From an uncultured Tissierellia bacterium (GTDB taxonomy: Bacteria > Bacillota > Clostridia > Tissierellales > Peptoniphilaceae): a DNA stretch of 12,456 bases. The notes under the pieces were generated by a model. It made no database searches. It was not told where the DNA came from and saw only the letters and a list, made by a program, of their open reading frames with translations. Positions 6,428-12,456 of this stretch are shown here, piece after piece. The stretch is from assembly GCA_902489375.1 (NCBI GenBank), contig CABTZP010000031.1, positions 1-12,456 of the forward strand, given 5' to 3'. Each line of letters begins with the position of its first letter. Position 1 is the stretch's first letter. A program made the translations under genes and the position numbers.

Positions 6428-7124
6428 ACATTTACAGAAGAAATATCAGGATCAACCGATTCTATCTGATGTGACTTTTTCTGTGGAAACAAATCAGGTT
6501 TTCGGACTAATTGGCCCAAATGGGGTGGGAAAGACCACGATCATTGGATGCATCTGCGGGCTGGTAAAATACGATAAGGGAACCATTTTGCTTGATGGAA
6601 AATCTTTTGAAGATGAGCCTCAGCTAAGAAGAAAGATTGGCTGCTGCTTTCAGGAACCGGTCTTCGACAGATTCTTTAATATCCGTGATACGATTTCTTA
6701 TAATGCAATGTACCATGGATTATCGATGAAGGAAGCTCAGGATGCCACTGACCTGGTGCTGGATAAAGTAAGGCTTTCTGATGCAGCTCATTTGTATGGG
6801 AGCGAGCTTTCCGGAGGAATGAAAAAGAGGTTTCAGTTGGCCATTGCCATGGTCTTTGATCCAGAAATATTGATTTTGGATGAGCCTACAGCAGGGGTGG
6901 ATTTGGAGCTTTCCGACCTTATCCAGAAAACGATTATGGCATTTTCTCAAAAAAAAGGTAAATCCGTTATTCTGACCGGACATGATATTAAAGAAATGCA
7001 GATCCTTTGCAGCCAAGCGGCCTTTATTCACAAAGGAGTGATCCTTGAAAACGGGACGGTAGCATCCTTTGGCAATTTAGAAAAAGAGTACAGAAGGTTA
7101 TACATCCATGATGAAAAAATATGA
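6414..7124 (+). CDS. ABC transporter ATP-binding protein of the peptide cluster
   Basis: A cytoplasmic ATPase that would energise the permease encoded next. It has 236 residues from the ATG at 6414. The frame is also open from a TTG at 6405, but AAGGA at 6398–6402 fits the ATG better. Motifs: Walker A GPNGVGKTT (34–42), Q-loop Q80, signature LSGGM (132–136), Walker B ILILDEP (152–158) and switch His H190. It overlaps the maturase gene by 14 bases and the permease gene by 17, so the three are probably translationally coupled. Sampled GC (43 %) is higher than in the maturase (33 %). The role is probably export of the modified peptide or self-protection; which one cannot be told from sequence. 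There is no peptidase domain. Confidence 0.93.
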   Translation: MLEIKHLQKKYQDQPILSDVTFSVETNQVFGLIGPNGVGKTTIIGCICGLVKYDKGTILLDGKSFEDEPQLRRKIGCCFQEPVFDRFFNIRDTISYNAMYHGLSMKEAQDATDLVLDKVRLSDAAHLYGSELSGGMKKRFQLAIAMVFDPEILILDEPTAGVDLELSDLIQKTIMAFSQKKGKSVILTGHDIKEMQILCSQAAFIHKGVILENGTVASFGNLEKEYRRLYIHDEKI

Positions 7125-7857
7125 GACCAATGCACTTTGGGGTTGCTTCCATCGAGAAGTCCGGCGTTTTTTGCATGAACCGGAGCAAACGATTTTCAAT
7201 GTTTTTTTCTCTCAATTTCTATTCTTTATCATACTGTTCTTTCTTAATCGTGCGAGGGTTTGGTCCTTGATTCCAGGAATTCTGATTTTCACAGAATTTG
7301 GAGTCGTGTTCAGTAACTTAAAAATGACTCTTTTTGTTGGAAAAATTGACCAAACCTTAGATTATCAGCTTTCTTCTGGAATTCGACGGTGGAAACTCTA
7401 TGCGGTCTATGTGACGGCAACCGTCCTCAGGAGTTTGATTATTTGTGTTCCCATGTATGTGGTTTTTGCCATTTTTTTTCAGCACTTCAATTTTGACATG
7501 GTTCCCAAATTACTTCTGTGGCTTGTGGTAACGGGGATTGCTTTTTGTAACCTATCCATTTTTATGATCCTTTGTGTAAATTCCTGGAATGGGGTAGGAG
7601 CCATGGAAAGCTACGTGCTCGCTCCTCTCACCTATCTAAGTGGCTGTCTTTTCTCGATAAAACAGCTGAGCTTCCCATGGAGAAATCTGGTTTTGCTTAA
7701 TCCGGTCTTTCACTATTTCAATGTATTGAATAGATTTTATATAGGAATGGCGGAATATCCCTTTTTTTTCTCTTTTATTTATGGAATCCTCTTTATGGTG
7801 ATCACAACGATTTTATGTGTCATCATTTTTAACCGAGGTTATAAAATATTGAAATAA
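7108..7857 (+). CDS. ABC-2 type transporter permease of the peptide cluster
   Basis: A membrane protein of 249 residues that pairs with the upstream ATPase. About six hydrophobic segments are visible, near residues 29–46, 50–66, 100–125, 132–157, 167–185 and 217–243. A cytoplasmic N-terminus resembles ABC-2 permeases (HREVRRFLHEPEQTIFNVFFSQ), and the loop LTYLSGCLFSIKQLSFPWRNLVLLNPVFHYFN is typical of ABC-2 subunits of the O-antigen/drug exporter type. The start overlaps the ATPase end. AGAAGG at 7092–7097 is a modest ribosome binding site, and a second ATG follows at 7111. No C39 protease or bacteriocin-exporter fusion is present, so leader removal must be done elsewhere. The substrate is inferred from context only. 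Confidence 0.9.
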   Translation: MMKKYETNALWGCFHREVRRFLHEPEQTIFNVFFSQFLFFIILFFLNRARVWSLIPGILIFTEFGVVFSNLKMTLFVGKIDQTLDYQLSSGIRRWKLYAVYVTATVLRSLIICVPMYVVFAIFFQHFNFDMVPKLLLWLVVTGIAFCNLSIFMILCVNSWNGVGAMESYVLAPLTYLSGCLFSIKQLSFPWRNLVLLNPVFHYFNVLNRFYIGMAEYPFFFSFIYGILFMVITTILCVIIFNRGYKILK

Positions 7858-7864
7858 GGAGTCT

Positions 7865-7927
7865 ATGATAAAAAATACAATTAATATTCAATTTGTTTTG
7901 GCATCTCATAGAGATATAAAAGTTTGA
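7865..7927 (+). CDS. Very short ORF (20 aa), possible stump of a truncated gene
   Basis: ATG at 7865 follows AAGGAG (7856–7861) by only three bases and overlaps no other gene. The ORF encodes MIKNTINIQFVLASHRDIKV and then stops. The sequence resembles the cytoplasmic N-terminus of a second ABC-2 permease, a gene often found third in such operons, cut off after 20 codons. It may equally be a chance ORF. The AT-rich DNA ends shortly after it (around 7970), which fits a recombination junction. A weak 5-bp hairpin (7923–7936), with its T-run 8 bases later, could end the operon. Confidence 0.35.
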   Translation: MIKNTINIQFVLASHRDIKV

Positions 7928-7988
7928 AAAGTCAAATTAATCATTTTTTCTCTCACTCAAATTATTACTAAAATCGCCGGCGTGCCTT

Positions 7989-9161
7989 CTATTTTGAAGA
8001 CACATTGATCTTCTTTTCCGCCAGGCGCCGGGTTTTAAAGTCTGTGAGCAGATCATAAAGGGTGGACATGATGGGGACAAACATAAACATCCCGATAACG
8101 CCGAAAAGATTTCCCCCGATGATAATGCCCAAAAGAACCCACATCGCCGGAAGCCCCACCGACTGACCAACGATTTTTGGATAAACCAGATTTCCGTCAA
8201 ACTGCTGAAGAACGCAGATAAAAATCAAAAAGCCGATGCCCTGAACCGGATCAATGCTAAGAAGGATCATCGTGCCCACAAAGCCGGCCAGGACAGCCCC
8301 AACCATGGGGATGAGCGCGCCGAAAGAGACAATAATGGCGATGACAATGGCATAATCCATTTTTAGTATTTTCATCCCGGAATAGGTCATTCCGCCCAGG
8401 ACAATGGCCTCAAGAAACTGGCCGGTAAAGAAGTTATAAAAGTTATCATAGGCTGTGTAAGCCATGTACATGACACTGTCAGCGGCTTTTTCCGGAAGCA
8501 GAGAATAGACTAGCTCCTTACATTGGCGGGTCAGCCTTTCCTTAGAGGCCAGCATATAAATCGAGAAGATCAGGGCGACAAAAGCATTTAAAAACCCGGA
8601 GAAGATCGATGTCAGCGTCTCGATTAAAGGCGCGGTCAGAGACGGGGAAAGGGTTGTTGGCGTTTGGCCATGGCCAATTTTTTTCATAAGGTAGGAGCTT
8701 ATGGACGTTGTTTTTACCTGATCCAGGGTGTCTAAAAGAATCTTTTGAAAACGGCCCAGCCAATGAGCCTGCTTTATATAATGGCTCAGCCGGTCAAGGA
8801 CATCTGGAATGGCAAGAATAAAGGCCCGAGACGAGGTGTAGAGCTTGGGAAGGATGATGGAAAAAAGCAGGCTGATTAAAAAGATGATCATAAAGTAAGC
8901 CAAAATGATGGCCAGGACTCTTTGCAGAGATTTTTTGATGGGCAGGCGGCCAAGAAACTTATTTTCAAAAAAGCTCATGGGAATGTTAATGACAAAAGCG
9001 ATGGCAATGGCATAAATAAAGGGGGCGATAATCCCCAGAAAACGGCTAAAAGTCGTGAAAATGGCAGGCAGGTGATCAATGAGATTATAAATTAAAATCG
9101 AGCAGGTAACGATAAAAAGCGCACGTTTAATTTTTTTCTGATCTTCTGGGGGAAAGTGCAT
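7989..9161 (-). CDS. AI-2E family transporter (UPF0118/PerM-like permease)
   Basis: An integral membrane protein of 390 residues. Family members export or exchange small molecules: some were linked to autoinducer-2 export, others to Na+/H+ antiport, and the substrate here is unknown. Hydrophobic segments near residues 13–30, 41–60, 82–105, 185–205, 245–262, 268–300, 308–320 and 337–368 give the usual eight-helix layout. A large polar loop (about 108–180) follows the third helix. The C-terminal block with PMVGAVLAG (285–293), LVYPKIVGQSVGLPAMWVL (325–343) and GGNLFGVIGMFMFVPI (349–364) is characteristic. The start has AAAGGAG seven bases upstream on the minus strand. A possible promoter TGATAAAAT lies at 9189–9197 (minus). 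The gene converges on the peptide cluster. Confidence 0.9.
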   Translation of the reverse strand: MHFPPEDQKKIKRALFIVTCSILIYNLIDHLPAIFTTFSRFLGIIAPFIYAIAIAFVINIPMSFFENKFLGRLPIKKSLQRVLAIILAYFMIIFLISLLFSIILPKLYTSSRAFILAIPDVLDRLSHYIKQAHWLGRFQKILLDTLDQVKTTSISSYLMKKIGHGQTPTTLSPSLTAPLIETLTSIFSGFLNAFVALIFSIYMLASKERLTRQCKELVYSLLPEKAADSVMYMAYTAYDNFYNFFTGQFLEAIVLGGMTYSGMKILKMDYAIVIAIIVSFGALIPMVGAVLAGFVGTMILLSIDPVQGIGFLIFICVLQQFDGNLVYPKIVGQSVGLPAMWVLLGIIIGGNLFGVIGMFMFVPIMSTLYDLLTDFKTRRLAEKKINVSSK

Positions 9162-9233
9162 GGCGGTCTCCTTTTTTTATTCCCAACTATTTTATCATAT
9201 CCTCCGCTCTTTCCATCGGCTCCGGAAGGCATT

Positions 9234-9242
9234 TGATATAAT
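9234..9242 (+). promoter_or_regulatory. Extended -10 promoter of the nucleotidyltransferase gene
   Basis: TGATATAAT, a perfect TATAAT (9237–9242) with extended -10 TGA, lies 26 bases before the ATG at 9269. No good -35 is seen at the right distance, which extended -10 promoters can tolerate. It is back to back with the likely promoter of the AI-2E permease in the 107-base divergent gap. Confidence 0.6.
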
Positions 9243-9268
9243 AAAAAACAGGGAAAAGAAAGGATGCT

Positions 9269-10324
9269 ATGGAACCGATTTTACTGATCATGGCCGCGGG
9301 CATGGGATCCCGATATGGGGGACTCAAACAGGCCGACCCGGTGGGGCCAGGAGGAGAATGGATTATTGATTATTCGCTTTATGACGCCTACCAGGCGGGC
9401 TTTCGCCGAGCCGTCTTTGTGATTCGAAAGGAACATCTCTCTTTTTTTCAGGAAAAATTTCAGGGGAAACTACCAAAGGATTTCGCGCTTTCTTTTGCTT
9501 TTCAGGCGCTTTCTGATCTTCCGGATGGGATTTTCGTCCCAGAAGGAAGAGAAAAGCCCTGGGGGACCGCGCACGCGGTTTATGCGGCAAGAAAGCTAAT
9601 TAATGCGCCTTTCGCAGTCATTAATGCCGATGATTACTATGGGAAAGAGCCCTATCGGATGATGTATTCTTTCCTAAAAAAAATTCAGGAAAAAGAAGAG
9701 CTGGCTCCTGGCGCTTTGCCCAGCGGCCCTGAAGAAAAAAAAGACAGTCCGAAAAGGGCCGGGGACCAGTACGCCATGGCGGGTTTTCTTTTGCGCCATA
9801 CCCTTTCTTCTCACGGCTCCGTTGCCCGGGGTCTCTGCCAGGTCAGCGGGGGGGAGCTTTTAGGCATCTGCGAAAGGACAAAGATCTTTACGGACGGGAA
9901 AGACGCCTACGCCCTGGAGGAAAATATCCTCCCCGACAAGACAAAAAGCCAGCGAAAGATCGCCCTTTCTGGGGATCAGCTGGTTTCCATGAATTTTTGG
10001 GGCTTTCCCCCGAATTTTATGGAGGCTCTGAAGCGTGAACTGGTCCGGTTTTTTAATGAGGATTTGAAAAAGAATCCTTTAAAAGCCGAAGCCTATCTCC
10101 CTTCAGCTGTCGAGCGGGAGCTTAAGGAAGGAAGGGCGAGGGCAAGGGTTCTTCCTACCCAGGAAAGCTGGATGGGGGTGACCTATCAGGAAGATAAGAC
10201 TGAGGTAGAGAAGGGCTTTTTCGAAAAAAGTCGGGCCGGTCTTTACCCTTCGCCTTTATGGGGGCAAGGCCGTGTTCCATTTTTTCGGGACGGGACGCTT
10301 TACGCGAAGAAAAGGGTAGAATGA
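9269..10324 (+). CDS. Nucleotidyltransferase-like protein (sugar-phosphate nucleotidyltransferase fold)
   Basis: The protein has 351 residues. The N-terminal LLIMAAGMGSRYGGLKQ (5–21) is the nucleotide-binding signature of NTP-transferases that join NTP to sugar phosphates or similar alcohols. KPWGTAHAV (96–104) and VINADDYYG (117–125), with its metal-binding Asp pair, complete the active-site pattern. GDQ (about 162–164) and LVSMNFWGF (245–253) follow as in this Firmicute group. Residues about 141–160 are a Glu/Lys/Pro-rich insertion. AAAGGA precedes the ATG by about four bases. The sugar and nucleotide are not predictable, and no sugar pathway genes lie beside it. The gap to ackA is 65 bases with no clear terminator, so the two may be co-transcribed. 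Confidence 0.85.
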   Translation: MEPILLIMAAGMGSRYGGLKQADPVGPGGEWIIDYSLYDAYQAGFRRAVFVIRKEHLSFFQEKFQGKLPKDFALSFAFQALSDLPDGIFVPEGREKPWGTAHAVYAARKLINAPFAVINADDYYGKEPYRMMYSFLKKIQEKEELAPGALPSGPEEKKDSPKRAGDQYAMAGFLLRHTLSSHGSVARGLCQVSGGELLGICERTKIFTDGKDAYALEENILPDKTKSQRKIALSGDQLVSMNFWGFPPNFMEALKRELVRFFNEDLKKNPLKAEAYLPSAVERELKEGRARARVLPTQESWMGVTYQEDKTEVEKGFFEKSRAGLYPSPLWGQGRVPFFRDGTLYAKKRVE

Positions 10325-10389
10325 AGGAAGAATCGGATTCATTCTCATACCGTTTTGTGATGACAAGATAAAAAATTTGGGGAGGGAAT

Positions 10390-11592
10390 ATGAAAATTTT
10401 AGTAGTCAACTGTGGGAGTTCTTCGCTGAAATATCAGCTTTTTGACATGGACAAGGAACAGGTGATGACCAAGGGACTGGTTGAGCGGATTGGCGGAGAA
10501 GGGGCAAGAATTGAACAAAAGACGCCGGGCCGGGAAGTCTATGAAAAAACGGCTTCGATTCCCAGTCATAAAGAGGCGGTCAAAGGGATGTTTGATGCCC
10601 TGATGGATTCAAAATCCGGGGTGATTGCGGACCTTTCAGAGATTGATGCAGTCGGTCACCGGGTCCTGCACGGAGGAAGTGACGTCATCGCTTCGACCCT
10701 CGTGGATGAGGCGTGCATTCAGGCCGTTGAGGCCAATTCGAAATTCGGCCCCCTCCATAATCCCCCTCAGCTTTCAACCATTCGGGCCTGCGCCTCGCTT
10801 TTAGGAAAAGAGGTGGCTCAGGTAGCGGTCATGGATACGGCCTTCCATCAAACGATGCCGCCTGAAAATTACGTATATCCCATTCCCTATCAGTATTACG
10901 AAGAAGATGGGGTCCGCCGGTATGGTTTTCACGGGACCTCTCACCGCTATATCAGCAAAAGAGCGGCCCAGCTATTAAAAATTCCTGAAGATCAGCTCAA
11001 CATCATCTCCTGCCACCTGGGCAATGGGTCATCTCTTTGCGCGGTGAAAAATGGAAAATCCTATAACACCACCATGGGACTGACGGCTCTTTCCGGTCTT
11101 CCGATGGGCACCCGCTCCGGGGACATTGACCCGGGCATCCTGATCTATCTGGGCAAGCAGAAGGGCTTATCGATTGAGGACCTGGACCGGATTCTTAATA
11201 AAGAATCGGGCGTCTTGGGCGTTTCGGGCGTTTCTTCAGATTTCCGAGATCTCGAAAAGGCGGCAGAGGAGGGCAATGAGCGGGCCCGCCTGGCTCTAAA
11301 GATTTTCCACACTTCCGTTCGCCGGGTCATCGGCGCCTACGCTGCGGAGCTGGGAAGAGTCGATGCCATCACCTTTACGGGCGGAATCGGCGAACACGGG
11401 GCAAAGGACCGCGAAGCCATCTGCGAAAATTTGGAAATTATCGGGGCCAAGCTGGACCCTGCGAAAAACGAGGCCAAGGGTCAAAAAGAGTGGGAAATAT
11501 CGGCGGACGATTCCAAGATTAAAATCTGGGTGATTCCCACCGATGAAGAGCTGATGATCGCCAGAGACACAAAAAAAATTATTGAAAAATAA
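10390..11592 (+). CDS. ackA: Acetate kinase
   Basis: This cytoplasmic enzyme interconverts acetyl phosphate plus ADP and acetate plus ATP, an energy-yielding step of fermentation. At 400 residues it has the family length. Motifs: VNCGSSSLKYQLFD (6–19, with N7), GHRVLHGG (89–96, catalytic R91), MDTAFHQTMP (148–157, catalytic D149), YGFHGTSH (178–185, H181), SCHLGNGSS (207–215, phosphate loop), GTRSGDIDPG (240–249, R242), FTGGIGEH (329–336) and TDEE (384–387, Mg2+-binding Glu). The last residue before PMGTRSGD is Leu-Pro rather than the common Met-Met, a minor change. GGGAGGGA lies just before the ATG. Phosphotransacetylase (pta), often the upstream neighbour, is not present here. Confidence 0.98.
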   Translation: MKILVVNCGSSSLKYQLFDMDKEQVMTKGLVERIGGEGARIEQKTPGREVYEKTASIPSHKEAVKGMFDALMDSKSGVIADLSEIDAVGHRVLHGGSDVIASTLVDEACIQAVEANSKFGPLHNPPQLSTIRACASLLGKEVAQVAVMDTAFHQTMPPENYVYPIPYQYYEEDGVRRYGFHGTSHRYISKRAAQLLKIPEDQLNIISCHLGNGSSLCAVKNGKSYNTTMGLTALSGLPMGTRSGDIDPGILIYLGKQKGLSIEDLDRILNKESGVLGVSGVSSDFRDLEKAAEEGNERARLALKIFHTSVRRVIGAYAAELGRVDAITFTGGIGEHGAKDREAICENLEIIGAKLDPAKNEAKGQKEWEISADDSKIKIWVIPTDEELMIARDTKKIIEK

Positions 11593-11636
11593 GGGGAAGG
11601 AGCGAGCGCTTACTCATCGTTTTTTCCAGATTTTTT

Positions 11637-12392
11637 CTAGCCTCGGACGAAGATCTGATCCCCGGAGCCGGAGATCGTCTGAATGATCGTTTTTGTTTTC
11701 GGCTGCATGGCCTCCTTGAAGGTTTCCGTTACGGAGGGGAGGCCATCAAAATGCATGGGAATAAAGATCTGTGGGGCTAAGGTTTTGATAAAAAAGATGG
11801 GACCGATGAAGGCGTTTTCTCCAAGAGTGGGGTCTACGATGCCGAAGCTGACATCAATGGGATTATTTTTAACTTGATGTAAAATCGACAAAAAGGCTTC
11901 GGTCTCCTTTTGCCGAGCATTCTCGTCCATTTCCGGCCAAAGCTGGGCATTGAGGGAGCCGGCATGAAAAAAGGAAACTTCATTCATTTCAAAAAGGATC
12001 GCCATGCCTCCATGGTTGGAAGGGAAGCTGGTAAAGGAGATGCCGGCAAAATCAAAGTGTTTTCCGGAAGCTGTTCGGCGGGTGAAATGAGGGTCATAGG
12101 CCACTTTCATCCGCTCTGTTTTTTGAATCGTATCGCTTAACTGGAAAATTTTCCCCTTCTTTTCCACTTTTTCCACGTCGTCAAAGAGGACATAATGGGC
12201 ATTTTTCGCGCCTGGAAGAGTAAAAATCGAAGGAGAATAGTGGACCCGGTCATTTTGCGTTACCAGGAAAAGAATCTCCTTATCGCTGGGAAGCGCCAGT
12301 GGCCCGCCGGTGTAATCGACAACTAAAAAATGCTCGTCATAGTCGATGGCAAAGCCGCTGTCGAGAAGATACTGGATTTTAATTAAAGACAT
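11637..12392 (-). CDS. Metallo-beta-lactamase-fold protein with degenerate metal site
   Basis: The 251 residues resemble the Firmicute MBL-fold hydrolases of the UlaG-like group, which usually hydrolyse small esters or lactones with two metal ions. The layout fits: GFAIDYDEHFLVVDYTGG (13–30), then the position of the metal motif (45–51), then FFHAGSLN (141–148), DVSFGIVDPTLG (180–191) and IPMHF (211–215). The usual HxHxDH reads QNDRVH (46–51), so only the last His remains, and the usual AGDLN reads AGSLN. H214 is kept. The protein is therefore probably inactive as a standard two-metal hydrolase, or it uses a different site. It is convergent with ackA, 44 bases apart, with no strong terminator between them. 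AAAGGAA precedes the start on the minus strand. Positions 12393–12456 upstream show no gene. Confidence 0.75.
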   Translation of the reverse strand: MSLIKIQYLLDSGFAIDYDEHFLVVDYTGGPLALPSDKEILFLVTQNDRVHYSPSIFTLPGAKNAHYVLFDDVEKVEKKGKIFQLSDTIQKTERMKVAYDPHFTRRTASGKHFDFAGISFTSFPSNHGGMAILFEMNEVSFFHAGSLNAQLWPEMDENARQKETEAFLSILHQVKNNPIDVSFGIVDPTLGENAFIGPIFFIKTLAPQIFIPMHFDGLPSVTETFKEAMQPKTKTIIQTISGSGDQIFVRG

Positions 12393-12456
12393 AGGAATTC
12401 CTTTCCGTAAAGAGGGGCAGGGCCCTTCCTTTTCAAGCGCATGATGAGAAAAAGCA

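Noticed and set aside
5107..7956. Similar strings TTTTTTGTCTCTCAC (5107–5121) and TTTTTTCTCTCAC (7944–7956) as island-flanking direct repeats
   Set aside because: The first copy lies inside the island, between precursor and maturase, and the match is short, low-complexity and imperfect.

Overview
The window looks like a chromosomal segment of a Gram-positive, low-to-mid-GC Firmicute, most likely in the Clostridia. Supporting signs are the dnaX–ybaB–recR order, strong AAGGAGG-type ribosome binding sites, sigma-A-like promoters with extended -10 boxes, a tRNA gene without an encoded CCA end, a lipoprotein of the ApbE family, an AI-2E permease and acetate kinase. No species can be named from the sequence alone.

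Left part (1–3784, + strand apart from the tRNA): the 3' end of dnaX (clamp-loader tau/gamma subunit), ybaB (nucleoid-associated protein) and recR (recombination mediator, overlapping ybaB by 4 bases) form the usual replication/repair operon. A single tRNA-Val(GAC) with its own promoter and terminator lies on the minus strand. It is followed by an ApbE-type FAD:protein FMN transferase lipoprotein.

Middle part (3785–7988): an accessory island. It starts with a gene-free stretch that folds into a three-helix structured element (3855–3991). A decayed DDE transposase of the ISNCY/IS1202 type comes next on the minus strand (about 4131–4810), with an internal deletion, a frameshift and stop codons. 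After the IS remnant the DNA becomes AT-rich (sampled lines about 33 % GC in the maturase and permease genes, against 58 % in apbE). It then carries a compact RiPP-type peptide system: promoter, a 37-residue precursor ending in a CX3C core, an intrinsic terminator/attenuator, a radical SAM–SPASM enzyme with a C-terminal PqqD-like domain, and overlapping genes for an ABC-transporter ATPase and an ABC-2 type permease. A 20-codon ORF at the end may be the stump of a further gene. Precursor and maturase would make a crosslinked peptide, and the transporter would export it or protect against it. No dedicated leader protease is visible. The precursor is too short for ordinary ORF callers and is the most interesting feature here.

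Right part (7989–12456): ordinary chromosomal genes return. An AI-2E family permease (minus) is divergent from a sugar-nucleotidyltransferase-like protein (plus). Acetate kinase (plus) follows without a neighbouring pta. Last is a minus-strand metallo-beta-lactamase-fold protein whose metal-binding motif is largely lost. Positions 12393–12456 show no assignable gene. No rRNA or CRISPR array was found.
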